DNA of 64,000 nucleotides from Tubulanus polymorphus (taxonomy: Eukaryota; Nemertea; Palaeonemertea; Tubulaniformes; Tubulanidae), in the NCBI RefSeq assembly GCF_964204645.1, contig NC_134025.1, forward strand, positions 26,814,001 to 26,878,000, read 5' to 3'. Under the pieces are notes generated by a model, which was not told the origin of the DNA, did not search any database, and worked only from the letters and a program-made list of their open reading frames with translations. Of this stretch, positions 24,533 to 37,020 are shown piece after piece. Every line of letters begins with the position of its first letter. Position 1 is the stretch's first letter. Both the position numbers and the translations under genes were made by a program.

Positions 24533-25871
24533 TATGTGAAGTGAGTTCTAATCGAACCTAACTCTTACCCATTTAAGATATGCATGGATATGCACAGAAC
24601 TTTCATAAACATGATCGTTCAAATAACATGGAACGCAGCACAGCTGATTGAAATTCTTGTTCAGTAAAATTAACAAGTGTTAGTTACAATTCTAACATAT
24701 CAAATAACTTTACTACCAATGTGAATGTATCAAACTTCACTTACACAGCGCAGCTGCTACAAATTTGTGAAATTGAAGAATAAAACAAAATTCAGCATTC
24801 TATTTTTCTCATTCATCACATCTGCTGTCTATATCACAATTTCCCGTGTTATGAAAACCCACCGGAGGGAATCGTAAACCGCAGTTCACTCACTGGGGTA
24901 CAGTACCACTTTCCACAACTTCAGTCCACATCAGTCTTAAGTCACTGTTCATTAGTTCACCTATTTTCCCTTCCATGCCACTTGAGCTGTTAAGATGAAA
25001 ATTCCGTTGAAGAAATGGCATATTACATGGATGTCATTCAACCGGTCAAATATGAATGGTGCGGATGTATATTTGTATATTTCCTTTCAAATCGGTCACC
25101 ATTTAACGTCTATATTACCGCCTTATACTATACCTTCTTAGTTTGTATTTTTCTTACTGATATAAAATATCGAACATGATGGATAAAGCACGCATATAAA
25201 GAGATAGCCCAGTATAAAACGGCGAACTCAAATTTCAACCTGAACCTCAATAATCTATACAATCTATAACAATCAGATACAACTTAAGTACTTTTTTGAG
25301 TTCGTCATTACATCGAAAAACAGTATTACAAAATTGCGTGAGTATTGCCCATGTATTTCATAATGCTTAACACAATATGAACAATGATTGTTGAGTGAAA
25401 TTGTCTTATTCTGCGGAGTGATTTTTATCCTGTACAATTATCCAATTTGTGAGACAATTATAATTCTTCAGGTGTACATAATCCTTAAATACAAAGAAAC
25501 ATTTGTTTAGTACAGCGAAAATACAAATTGAAAAACTTACCAATTCCTTCCGACAAAATACATGCATACCTGTTAGTTCTTTACTTTAGAAGTTCAAATT
25601 GACAAATATAATTATATTGACATTGTATAATCAACATTCAAAATTGTTGAATTTAACATCTAAAAAGTGCACTGACCATTTATGAATTAGTAATAAAAGA
25701 AAATGTGAAAGAAGCTGACATAAATAATGGTGACCGATTACTTCTATTAAAACCTTGAAATTCTGGAAGTTAAGATCTTTTAATCCCGTGAAAAATAATG
25801 CTACACATCCATATCGTATGCCACACAATTTCACGATTTTGCAGCCCGGCTTCTTCAAAATCAGGATTTCT
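23162..25871. other. Non-coding region with a microsatellite
   Basis: It holds the SDR 3' UTR at its left edge and probably the GPCR 3' UTR at its right. A (TA)n(CA)n microsatellite lies at about 24499-24531. No exon supported. Confidence 0.55.
24499..24531. repeat. (TA)n(CA)n microsatellite
   Basis: About 13 TA dinucleotides followed by three or four CA units. Confidence 0.9.
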
Positions 25872-26936
25872 CTAAATAATTGGCGGTTCTTGCTTACGGT
25901 TTTGCAACATTTTGATGAAATCCTGATCTATCGGAGGTTTTCCCATACCCATTGAATTTGGTTCAGGTTCTGGTTCCGGCTGTTCTTCTTTCATGTATGA
26001 GACTGGTTTCACCGATGTATCTGGATCACGACAACCAAATAGCACTCCCAACGCGAATGACATTTCCGGGCATAACAGTAGGCATATGTAGAACGGCAAA
26101 GAAAAATAGATCAACCAAACGAACTGAAATGGATATTCCAATAAATCCACGGTCTTACTCGGCTTATGCATTTGTAAGATGGTGATCACGGTCTTCGGTA
26201 TGAATGCCAAAATGAATATAATACTTAGTACTATAGATGTAGTGGTTATGTAACGGGATTCTTCATCTAAACGCCATCTGCGACAGTAAATGATTAAACC
26301 TGTTAAAACGGCTACCGCAAGTACAGGAATGTAAACGCCAAAAATTGGCTGAATAAGATTCGACAGCCATACATTATATTCGGTTTGTAGACAACCGAAT
26401 GATTTCAGATGCGGAAAAAATTTCGTTACCAGAAAAGTGCGCGTAGTGAGAACGCCCGACAGGGCAGTGGCAATACCAATTTTTGTGAGGCCACATTCCC
26501 ATGTAAGTTCACTTCCAATTTGCGCCAAAAACCGCTCGATCACCAACGCTACCGTTATCCAACAGGCGCCATTTATGGTAAACTGTCTAAAGAACTCCAA
26601 AACTAAACAAACTTCTACATTGGGTATTTCGAACAGGAATTGGCCGTAACGAGACATAAAAAACATGTTCATCCAGAATATCAGTTCGAAACATAGCTTA
26701 AGCGAATTAATGACACCCATAGCTATCATAATCACTCCGAAACAAGTCACTCTCATTTCGCGGTGGAACATTCCTGTAATCATAAATCCATTGCCGCACA
26801 AACCGAAAAACAGTAAAACAGGAAATGCGTAAACGCTCCATTCTTTATGATTGTCCGGAAACTGCTTTGTTTTGTTAAACAACAATTCAGTGGCTGGTGA
26901 TAACTGATATTGACTGTCAGAAACGTTATTTCCCAT
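25872..26936 (-). CDS. Single-exon class A-like GPCR with atypical signature motifs
   Basis: An intron-free frame of 354 residues with seven hydrophobic segments, at roughly 35-57, 66-92, 112-135, 151-172, 193-221, 233-257 and 272-294. The N-terminus carries NVS and NKT glycosylation sites. TM1 keeps the GN pair (FGLCGNGF). TM3 ends in IERF instead of DRY, TM6 has AFIPK rather than CWxP, and TM7 has SLPFYI in place of NPxxY. The TM2 aspartate is not evident. A cysteine before TM3 (EVCLVLEFF) and one in loop 2 (SFGCLQTE) could form the usual disulphide. The tail has Glu-Pro repeats (EEQPEPEPEPN). Intronless, divergent receptors of this sort are common in marine invertebrates; the ligand is unknown and a FMRFamide/chemosensory-like rhodopsin family member is only a guess. 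Confidence 0.8.
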   Translation of the reverse strand: MGNNVSDSQYQLSPATELLFNKTKQFPDNHKEWSVYAFPVLLFFGLCGNGFMITGMFHREMRVTCFGVIMIAMGVINSLKLCFELIFWMNMFFMSRYGQFLFEIPNVEVCLVLEFFRQFTINGACWITVALVIERFLAQIGSELTWECGLTKIGIATALSGVLTTRTFLVTKFFPHLKSFGCLQTEYNVWLSNLIQPIFGVYIPVLAVAVLTGLIIYCRRWRLDEESRYITTTSIVLSIIFILAFIPKTVITILQMHKPSKTVDLLEYPFQFVWLIYFSLPFYICLLLCPEMSFALGVLFGCRDPDTSVKPVSYMKEEQPEPEPEPNSMGMGKPPIDQDFIKMLQNRKQEPPII

Positions 26937-28351
26937 TTTATGAACGTTGATGTCGCTTGAAAGCTCAAATTTTCGGTACGATAGTTGATCTTAAACTAGC
27001 CCACTGTTCAAATATCCATCCGTGCGCCCGCGCTCGTTGAATATTGCCAGTCCTCCGACTTTCTCACCGAGTATGGCGGCCAACCTCCTCCCAATGACGA
27101 ATCTGGGTGTAACCAACTATTGCATGTTGGTGGAGCTGTGATTTGCAAGAGAAAATACCTGCAATCATTGATCGTGGAGATAGGAGTGTATGCATTACAT
27201 CTCAGATTAATCTATATATGGATGGTGAAATAGGGAGGGATCGCGAATGATAGAAATAGACATAACAATGCAATAATATTACCTGATATTCAGAAATAGC
27301 CAGCTCAGTAACGTCGTCGTTATGATGAAACTACATCTGAATTTTTCCACTTTGTTCACTAGATGAAAACCTTCTATATCCTATAGGTGTTTATTCAAAT
27401 CTAAGAGAAAGTGTATAAGAGAATAGATACAGCATATTTTGCCTGCGGTTACTTTCCAAAAGTTTGATGACGTCATTCCAAAGTCAAATTTCATAACATT
27501 TTATTTATATCCTATAGATAGAGTATAGGAAAATGAGCCAATAAAAACCCGACACAAGTTATTTGGAGAAACTTTTACAGGAAGATGTATGTATGTATGT
27601 ATGTATGAGAATATCGTCAATACTCAATAAGCTAGATGAATATAATAACTAAAGAACAGTATTTGAATTCTACTCAGTTTTGAGGCAAAATGCTGAATAT
27701 TCGATTTTCACTTAAAGATTCTAGTTACTAATCTTGGATCTTGATGTTTTCAGATATCAGTCTCTCTATTTGTTACATAAATATGCAGCATGCGTTGTTT
27801 GTGTATATCTGCTCCACCCTAGAGAAAACATATCGAGTTGTTATGGCCGGCAGGCTTTTACACATATATTCGAAAAGTTTGTTTGTTCTTGCTAGATTTG
27901 ATTATGAGTTGCTTAGCGAATCGAAACGTAAAGACAAACTCGAATTGTACCAAACACAAGATTGTGTCACACCTTAAACTGTTTGTTTGTTTTGTAGCCG
28001 TGTTTTTTCTGTATATTTCCGCATCCAGGTTATGACGTCGTCATATTTACATCAAAACAAACACCACCAATTCAGTTACAGTTTTAGTTTGCTAATAGAA
28101 ATTCTAGGTGATAATGAAGTACTCAAAGTGTTAATCAAAAAACCATGCTAAGCCACAAATAATGCGTTATTACTATGTTTTTAGTTCGAGCTAATGTCTG
28201 TTATTTGTGTGTCTTTATATTCATACAGAAACTAGGTTACTAATGGGAACCTTGGGAAATTGATGTGAGAAAATACACGATTTATAGCATTTGAATTGCG
28301 TGAGTTTATTAAAGATCCTTGAATACAATTATGTTTTTATTTCATTCGCAG
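26937..28351. other. Spacer with GPCR promoter side and ATGT microsatellite
   Basis: A (ATGT)n tract lies at about 27585-27607. No coding exon was recognised; open frames of 65-78 codons at 27741-28035 overlap in different frames and look like chance. Confidence 0.5.
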
Positions 28352-28382
28352 ATATAGTCTCTGTAGGTCGCCCGAATTACAG
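28352..28382 (+). other. Probable 5' UTR exon of the 455-residue protein gene
   Basis: A 31-base block bounded by a good acceptor (TTTCATTCGCAG) and donor (GTAAGC). Confidence 0.4.
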
Positions 28383-28670
28383 GTAAGCAATCGACTATGA
28401 ATGTTACTATTTAGACAGAGGTATTTTTTCGTAGTTCAGATGAATGTTTCGGAAAAATGGGCAGTTGATTGAAAGTAAATTTTACGCAGTAGACACAAAT
28501 TTCCGTTGATATCAATCATTTCGATTTCCTGAACTTCTCGTAATTTCACATTGAGCGTTTCTATTTTCATAACGTACGGAAGCCTAATAAGAGTTGTTAA
28601 GCTCATCCATTTGCTGACAGCCAATGGTTATTGACTTAATAGTGAAAATCCTATGTTTATATTATTTCAG

Positions 28671-28840
28671 TCTACATCGAATAAATGACCGGCTTAGGTC
28701 AGCTGAATTGAAGCATTGAAACCAGTGAATTAATTGAAGTGTGGAGGACGACATATCAGTACAACTTGGAAACCACAGCGGAGTCATTGCTCTGATAGAG
28801 AGGAGGACAGAGAGAGCATTCTATGTCGGAAACTGTATCG
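28671..28840 (+). other. Probable 5' UTR exon with short upstream ORFs
   Basis: A 170-base block between acceptor TTATATTATTTCAG and the strong donor GTAAGTATT. It contains only short ATG frames (for example one starting MSETVS that would stop in the next exon), so it is best read as untranslated. Confidence 0.45.
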
Positions 28841-29209
28841 GTAAGTATTATTGAAAGTATACTATCTATCAGTTCTTTATGCTATTCCCTGATCCTTAAT
28901 CTAAGCAAATTTATATTTGGTGGACACTATTTTCGTATTTGTGACATTTCAAAGATGTAGCAAAATGTTACATCAAATTACAGTGTGAATCTAAACTACC
29001 GTTATGTAATATAGGAATGGATCTTCGAATACTTTCTTCCAAACCTTTTTTCAACGATGTCAGTGGAACGCCCGATTTAAACAAATATACATTATCTATG
29101 TGATACATAACTAATGTTCATTTTGGTTACAGACAACTGGTTACTTGAGTTTTATGATGTAGATTAGGATTATTTTCCTGGTATTTGAGAAGAAGGTCAC
29201 CTGTGAAAA

Positions 29210-32200
29210 ATGAAACGTTTCATGTTAGCTTACGAACGGAGAAGATCCCATTCGGATTATGCAGATGTTCGTTTACACAGGTGAGACACTAAATTCTGGG
29301 TTTAGAATTAGGTCGAAAATACAGAAGATAATGGTATTTTCATCGGTGGCCGGGTCTAATAAAAATGGGTATCGCCAGGTATTCCTGGTACTTCTTGATA
29401 GATTGATTTAATGAATCTAAATACCGTGTTGAATTCAATCTAAGTCGCCGATTCAAAGTTCAACTCAATCACTCGACGATATTGAAACGGCAATTCAAAT
29501 TTCACGAATGCTGGCTCATTTGCATAACCTATCACGCGACATACATTTCATCGTATATAACATCGGTTACGTGTGTTTGAATGAAACCCAACAGCATCTA
29601 ATCACGTTTCTTCAAGCACAACAGAGTCATATATTCGGTTATCTTCTGAACTAAAAGAAATTACTTTATTTAGTAATTAGATATCATTGCTGCACTTAGC
29701 GTTTACTTATACTGTTAAACTGGCATTCCCCGTGATTTCACCCTTTCGAGATCTTGCAGCAGAATTTTTAGCTTCAACTTAAAACTTGGCGCGTATTTAT
29801 TGACGTTGCGCAATGCCTTGAATTGATAACTGGATAGCAACAGCCAGTTCCGGAATATTTCATAAATTACTGTCGAAAATGTTCAATATCAAAACACATC
29901 AGGCATCCTCTCAGTAATCGTGTTGTCAATGAAGCAGCCAAGTGTGATTTCCCTGTTTGGTATAAACAGACGCAGTAGTTTAGTTTCTAATTAGTAACGT
30001 ATTGCCACGAATTATACGGGCACCAAGACTGTCATATTTGGAGGCCAATAGAGAATCTCTGTTTCCAAAAAACCTAGTGACTTTATTAGAAGATCTTATA
30101 CAAGACAACTCCGGCGAGTGTTCCTTGATCTTGAGACGATGTTAAGTATGAAACTGAAAACTCGAACGAACAAAGGACTAACTGTTGTCGAAACCGTTGA
30201 ATGGAAAACTAGCAAATAAATCGAGGGCAAGTGACAAATTATATATATACTGTCGTCAATTATCATTCACTCGCACTTCTACAATTCATTATGTTTCTTC
30301 TGGATCTAAACGGCGTTCAAAATCCATACAATATCTAATGACATTATCTCAGCAATCATGCATTGGATATACAGAGCCAACGGGTAAGTGAAATGTTTTT
30401 TTACCGCTGTATCTTTTCTATGTACCTATGCGATTTCTTAAAACACTGGAGCCTATTCCAAGGTTGTGTTGGAATTTGGAAGTTAAGTTCAATCATAGGA
30501 TATCTACTTATTCAAAGCACAATCAAAGAAATCGAAGCCGGGTATTTTGTTTTTTCTTAAATTTTCTATGTTTTAAATCCGTACGGTTTGAATTTGAAAA
30601 GTAATTTCATGTTTATTATGAATTAAGCAGTAGATAATCTTCTGCTTGACGTCGATACAATATTTGTACATTGAATTATTCTAGAAAAACTCCATCGTAG
30701 AAATATTCATATTATGTCGTATAACAGCGTTATACGACATAATACTGATTTCACAACACTGATTTCAATTAGATGTTTTAAAGCAGGGACCATACCTATA
30801 CTATATGCTTATTTCATCTAATTAGATCCGTTTCGGGAGCGTATTTCGGGTTTCTTTTGAATTCGCTTTCACCAATACACAAATCATTAAATGAAAGGCT
30901 AAATTGTGAATTCTATGCACCTTGCTGAGAGAGATATAAACAAAACGGGTGTTTAGGCGTCGATGAATTGTCGACGTATTGGAAACCGATTTTTCGCAGA
31001 CGATTTCTGTTTGTTTGTTGTCTGTCGTATCCGTCGATGCATTAAGCTGCCCCGTAACCTAATATAACATTTAGTCCTAATCGATAGCGGGAGATTTTGC
31101 TCATACAAATTATTTATTCCTAGGAAAAATATGGACGTTAATACTTAATAATCGTTTTTGCGCTTGAGACGATTTCTATGCTCGGTCTTTCGATGGTGAA
31201 TTAATCAGGATTATGTTTCCATGGAACTGTTTTCCGTGTGACGGCCACAAAAACAGCCCTAACCTTTATACTAGTGACGTAATGATAATTGATGAATATA
31301 TAAAAATCCAGTGCTTATTGTTTAACGTCGCAATTAAAAGCTCGCCTATAATTGAACCCCTGCTGGTGACACTAACTGGTTCTTTATTTTTGAATAAATA
31401 TCTTTTTGTAAAACGAATAATATATATATATTCTTTGAACGAGAAATTGGGCCGAATTTTTTTCATCTGAAAGAGGATAACCGGTGTTTTATTATATATC
31501 TTCTATCAATATTTTAACGAAAGAGAACAAATACGCTGCTCACCGCTATTTTATATTAGGAGACACGTCGTCAGTGCTGACAGCCTTAAGTAAAAAAGCA
31601 GGTCCTAATGTTATTGCACGTACACTCAATAGATTGACGGCCGTAATAAAAATCTGGAATTCAGGTGACTTTTGTTGTGCTTTGTAACGACCTCCATGGA
31701 TCATTTAATCGTTCGAGATATTGGGAAATAGAGAGAGAGAGAGAGAGAGAGCCGAATATCGACCGATCAAGCGCCATTCGTTGCTTCAATTTCTGATTCT
31801 TCGGTAAATGTCGAGGAATACATAAAATGAGAACGAAATGAAGCTGAGGACTATGGCTCGTAAGAACTACGTAATTAACCTTCACGTGATACTTATAAAA
31901 GAAGTTTTATCTTCTATTAACGTCGATCGGCTTCTGTGTATGGCATCATGAATAACGCATTTCATATACATCTAAAGGATTGTAAATGAAGATACACTGA
32001 AACTGATGAGATTTTCATTCAGTTGTATATACGAGATATAGACCGCGTTACGAAATGGTTAAGAGCATCTTATGAGACTTCGCTTACATATCGTTATGGG
32101 ATTATCAAGAACATATCTGAAAAAATAAAACTGGCATTACATATCTCCGATGTGTGTATTGTAATACAAAACCACTACTTTCTTCCATGTATGGTAAATG

Positions 32201-34761
32201 GGATGAAAATGGTGACGTGTAAGTAAGGGAGGAAATGTGGTTTCGCGACAACATATGTAAATACTTATAATGTGATAATTGGACGCCTCTCTTATATAAG
32301 TGATAACATAGGAACAAGCGGAATAATTACAAGCGACAGTCGTATCCAAACGTATTGATTAAGGGTTGTAAAGCATGAATAAAGGCAGGATGAAACTGAA
32401 ATTACTAAAAGACGAACTGCCGCCGATAAGCAACACGAGATGGCAAGAGAGAAAACGACCAAACAGGTACAGTTAGAATCGACAGAGGTGATCAGGCAGG
32501 AAAGTACATTGTTGATTCCCCGGGCAGGTACTTTAACGAAAAGGTTGTCCAACTGATTACGACATTATTAATGATTTATACACCACTTTTCACCTGGAGA
32601 AATATAGGCATGGTTGATTTCTGCTCACGTTTGATTCATGCCTTCCGGGTTTCGAAAGGCTATTCCTGTAAAACAGCAAATATAATAGGCTCACGTACAG
32701 AAAGCAAAAACTGAGGTCCGCGAGTAAACGTTGTATTTATGGTAGATTTAATCTTAAACTGATTGCAAGGTGGACCAAAATATTTCCTGTCTTGGGACAA
32801 TATCCAATCTCTAATACACGCACGATGGATGTGCTGATTAAGGTGTTCACAGATCGGAGCCAAATGCATTTTCTTATAACTCGTAAGTTTTTCATATAAC
32901 GAAGATTTTCACACACACACGGGTCATGAAGTATCTGGATTGGATTGGATGTAGAAAGAAATTTTCTGCAATTTTTGAACAAATGGTTTTAATAGATACG
33001 CTTAATATAGACTTTAGTACGTGTATCATATTCTATATTGGTGAACTAACATTCAAGATAACAATAGTCTCATCTAAGATCGACCGTTCATTTACTCCTC
33101 TCATTTGCCTAAAGCAATTGATATCAGTTAGAATAGAATCTTCGTACCATCAAAGAAACTAGCAGTAATATTTATCTATCTATAGCATCTTTGCTAAGTA
33201 TGGAAATTCCATATCAAAGTGAGTGCGCTGCATGACTTTATCACTGCATTGTACCTAAAATAGTTTCTCTTTTCAAATATTATTTCAAATTTTTACATAC
33301 GATATATTCTTAATACGATATTCCATCAAACTGTATATTCCATGAATGCGAAAATATATGCTCTGTAATCTGGGTAATGGGTAAGAGCTGCAGTTAACTA
33401 ATCTTTAAAAGAAGAAGATGGTTAAAATGAAAATGCTAATACTAGATTATTACTATACTTTCAGATTGATGGAAAAGGCTGGTTTGATCCACCAAGATCG
33501 AGAGAAGAATAAAAGGAATTTATATGATGAGTCTCGTCAAGCGTCTGAAAGACAGTCCGAGTACTTGACTAAACTCAGAAAGCTAAGACACGATCTCATC
33601 AATCAAGAAACGAACAATCTAAACACTGCTTTAGAGCGCATCCGCAGCAACAACTTCAATCAAGATCGATACAGCCAGAAATCCAAATCAAAGAGAAAAT
33701 GTGACGTAGGTCCGGATTCGTTCCCGAACAGACATCAGCAACTCGTCGCCGAAAAACAAGAGCGAATCAGACGTCACAGGATGGGTAAAGCTTCCCCGAA
33801 ACTAGAACCTATCGAAGGACACAGAGTCGACAGCCCCGTGTCTCAACAATCCGGCCGAGCTGACAGTTCAGTGTCATTACCTAGTGATCGAATTTTGACA
33901 CGCGCTTATCGAGAGGGTGACGTCACTAACTCGTTAAGATCATACCTTCAACCGACGTCTAGTATCCCAAATATTGGATCACGTGCGTTGCGTTCACCAG
34001 AAAAAGGGTTACAACTAAACGTTCAATCCGAGTGCGGTTTACCTCGCGATAGCGGCACCAGCAAACTAAAAATACACACGAAGAATTCCGAAGTCACAAA
34101 AAACAATCAGTTTAATCATTGTGTTTGTAATAACAACGTCCCATTTCAGAAAGATGTCATTAGTTTGTCACCGACCACTCAACGCTGTTATTACTATGAA
34201 GATTCCGACTATTCCGTTCCCAATTCTACACCCGTGCACTCGTCTCATGGGAAACGGGATGACCGGTTTTCTTCTCCCGGTTACCAAGTTCAACGTTACG
34301 ACGTTGAGCCTAAAAAGGCGTATTCTCCACGAAGACCGAAACAGCACGTGAAAAAGACGTACGGTAGTGACAATTCCGATAGCAGCCGAAACGGCAGCAG
34401 ATTTCCCGAAATCGAAGCTATAAATGGACGTTCCATTATTTTCCGACCGGTGAATCAAAGTGAACATGTGAACGGTAATGAAAATCCGTGTTCGTGCCAC
34501 CGAAATGAGGTAATAGATACGGAATCGAATCGTCGCCAAATTGTCGTTGAAATGCCTAACATACTTTTTAGTCCAGGCTCGCCGGAAATAACACGTAGCC
34601 AATCCCCGGGTCAGAGGACAACGTACAAAAATTCGTTGGTGAAAACTTATAGACAAAATGAATTAAGACACAAAGAGATTAATAACCTTCTAGATGACGT
34701 GAAGGAGCTGAATCTAAAAACTGAGTCGCTCAGTCAGGAGTCGAGTATCTGTCGAACCTGA
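29210..34761 (+). CDS. Unrecognised 455-residue basic protein with an N-terminal coiled coil
   Basis: Two coding exons: 29210-29280 (ATG in AAAAATGAAACG; MKRFMLAYERRRSHSDYADV) and 33465-34761, joined in phase 2 across a 4.2-kb intron (donor GTGAGA, acceptor ATACTTTCAG). The join is inferred from phase and splice signals. The upstream exon may run from an acceptor ending at 29132. Residues about 25-85 are charged and helical (RQSEYLTKLRKLRHDLINQE), a likely short coiled coil. The middle is disordered and rich in Ser, Arg and Pro with serine-proline sites, and a second short helix lies near the end (RQNELRHKEINNLLDDVKEL). No signal peptide or membrane segment. I do not recognise the family; a cytoskeletal or centrosomal role would be a guess. 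It converges on the minus-strand gene at 35023. Confidence 0.7.
29281..33464 (+). other. Long intron of the 455-residue protein gene
   Basis: 4.2 kb without a convincing exon on either strand. It contains a (GA)n microsatellite at about 31731-31750 and otherwise AT-rich unique sequence. Regulatory elements may be here but none is identifiable by eye. Confidence 0.5.
31731..31750. repeat. (GA)n microsatellite
   Basis: About ten GA units within the long intron. Confidence 0.9.
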
Positions 34762-35022
34762 ATGAACCCGTAATAGCGTAACACATTTCTAATATCTGGT
34801 CAAACTGTAGACAACATGATTATTATTACTTCCATTTTAGAAAAAAAACATATAATATATAACATCACTGAATAAGATAGTTTTACATGTGCAGTGTTTG
34901 TTGCCTTTTGACTTCTACTGATCAAGTTCTAGAGAGTTATGGGTAAACATTTGAGAGAATTAACAAAAAGGGAACTGAATTCGACACCACTGACTGAATT
35001 CAACTCAATCCATGTAAAAGTA

Positions 35023-35823
35023 TCATCTATTCGCTGTCATATTATTTTGGAGAAAGATATTCACTTTGCGTTGAATTTTTGCCGAATGCTTTTGTATTGT
35101 ATCCTTCATTTGATTGCGAACATCCGATTTATCGGGTAAAGGTTTTGTTTTATTCTTCCTGTGCACTTTTGGTTTTTTCAACGGAACGTCTTGATTCGCA
35201 CAGTCTTTGACAGTCTTAGAAACCACGTTTGGAATCATACTCGGCGATGTTTGTGTAGAAATGTTACTAATTCGATACATACTCGTGTCGGGTAATTTAC
35301 ATACTGACGTTTTGTCAAAATCGATATCCTTCTGTAAATTATTCTTTGCGTTGATGTTCATCAGCTTTAGATTATTCTCTAAAACGTCTAGTCTTCGAGA
35401 TACAAGATGTGGACGTGAAAATATTGACGGAAGATTAATAACTGAGTACGGTTTCGCGGATTCCTCGGTCGATTCTACGTCGATTTCTTCGGTAGATTCT
35501 TCAACGATACTGTTCTCAGGATTTCCAGATTCTTCCTCAGGAAGTTCGTGTATCTTTTCCAGTATTTCGATATTGTCTTGTCTTTTTTCGCGGCCATTAA
35601 ATCGCTTTCGAGAAGATCTCCTAGTGCGTGTATCCAAACCACGGAGAATATCGTGTTTGTTCCGATAATAACGCTTTCTCTCTTTCTCTTTTTGTCGGTC
35701 GAGATTACTTATCTGACGAGTGAGCTGATTTTCGGCTATTTTCATGGCCTTTTCAGCCAAATTGAAACCAATTTTGTCTAAAATATCGCCATGTACTGGA
35801 GGAATACATATTTTCTGGTCCAT
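35023..35823 (-). CDS. Unrecognised 266-residue charged protein, single exon
   Basis: The frame runs from an ATG in a strong Kozak context (CTCAAAATGGAC) to the stop at 35023. The frame stays open upstream to about 35946 but has no earlier ATG. Residues about 25-75 form a charged, probably coiled-coil helix (AMKIAENQLTRQISNLDRQK), followed by a basic block (RRSSRKRFNGREKRQ), an acidic stretch (EESTEEIDVESTEES), and a basic Lys/Pro-rich C-terminal third. There is no signal peptide or membrane segment. The upstream open stretch could also mean a spliced first exon. It lies tail-to-tail with the 455-residue protein and about 160 bases beyond the stop of the minus-strand Ly6 gene. No family recognised. 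Confidence 0.6.
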   Translation of the reverse strand: MDQKICIPPVHGDILDKIGFNLAEKAMKIAENQLTRQISNLDRQKEKERKRYYRNKHDILRGLDTRTRRSSRKRFNGREKRQDNIEILEKIHELPEEESGNPENSIVEESTEEIDVESTEESAKPYSVINLPSIFSRPHLVSRRLDVLENNLKLMNINAKNNLQKDIDFDKTSVCKLPDTSMYRISNISTQTSPSMIPNVVSKTVKDCANQDVPLKKPKVHRKNKTKPLPDKSDVRNQMKDTIQKHSAKIQRKVNIFLQNNMTANR

Positions 35824-35985
35824 TTTGAGTAAACTATATCCGCTAATGGAAACACATTTAGCGTTGTTTGTTGCACCCCTCGCTCGTGTTATAAACACTG
35901 CCAAATCTAAATGTGTGTACACTGATTCACCGAGACTAATTCTCAAGTATCTAAGAGCAGTAGTACGAAGAATATGCGGCTGATA

Positions 35986-36639
35986 TCACAACGAAACTGC
36001 AAAAATCGTCAACAAAACACTGACAAATTTCACATACGCCATCTGCCGTATAGGTGTTGCCGATGCGTAGAGTGAAGTAGGATCTTTATCGTTACAATTG
36101 TCGGCATTGCAACAGGACACGCACATCGATCCAATTCGCCCTGTGCACATTCCATGTTCCATCCAAGACTTGAATTGTACACTACAGGCGGATGCCGATG
36201 TGCAACGTTTCGAAAACTTTCTACCTGAAAAATTGAAAAATCACAGAAAAACAGTAAAGATTGTTTCACATATGCCCGAATCTCATCAGTTATCTTGCCA
36301 TTTACCCCAAGTAAATTGCACTGCCTCCGAAATACACGTATCCTCCGTTGGATGCATGCAAACTTCTTCGTCCTCGGGTTGATTACAGTCGTAATGGTGC
36401 TTTGCTTCGCATTGGTAGCATTTTAGTGCTGTAATACATATATAATTGATATAAATGCCTAGGATATGTAATCTTGTGTGTGTAAAAGTATAAACGCATA
36501 GAAATGAAATGTAAAAGTACATTAGTTATCATGTAAAGAAAAATAAATCATCAATTTAGCTAGTCTTACCTGTGACAAACTGAGATTCAACCATCAGGTG
36601 GTACAGGCAAATGGTGGCCAATAACTTATTCGCCTGCAT
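35986..36639 (-). CDS. Ly6/uPAR three-finger protein A, probably GPI-anchored
   Basis: Three coding exons: 36570-36639, 36306-36428 and 35986-36224; 143 residues. Exon 1 encodes a signal peptide (MQANKLLATICLYHLMVESQ). The mature part starts ALKCYQCEAKHHYDCNQ and ends with the Ly6 signature CCNADNCND, with about ten cysteines in the order expected for a three-finger fold. The C-terminus is hydrophobic (VKFVSVLLTIFAVSL), typical of GPI-anchor addition. It has the same exon phases and the same exon 2 and 3 lengths (123 and 239 nt) as the divergent neighbour at 37021. Family members are cell-surface ligands or modulators of receptors; the specific partner is unknown. Confidence 0.87.
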
Positions 36640-37020
36640 TAGAAAAATCATTTCGTTCGATATTCCCAAATTCTTATAAACTAGCCTTTATGTATGTACA
36701 TTATTCCTTTGAGTTAGTTACACAAATGATTTTATCGAATATATTGGACACTTGAGAGAACCTTCCTATTTACCGATCAAATATTGATCAGATCTAACCC
36801 ACTTGATACAACAGGAATTTCTAATTGAAGTTCAAACAATTATGTACAACTTTTAAAAATCTGGGTCATAAGATTATTTATGTGCGCCAATTTTAAATCC
36901 CCACTCTCTTTAATAGCAGCCTCTGGCTAAATACATTAAAGAGATGAACGATATGTATGTTGTTTGCAGTAGACTCAGGATTTTATATTCATTTAGTCCA
37001 ATAGACGTAATACAATATCA

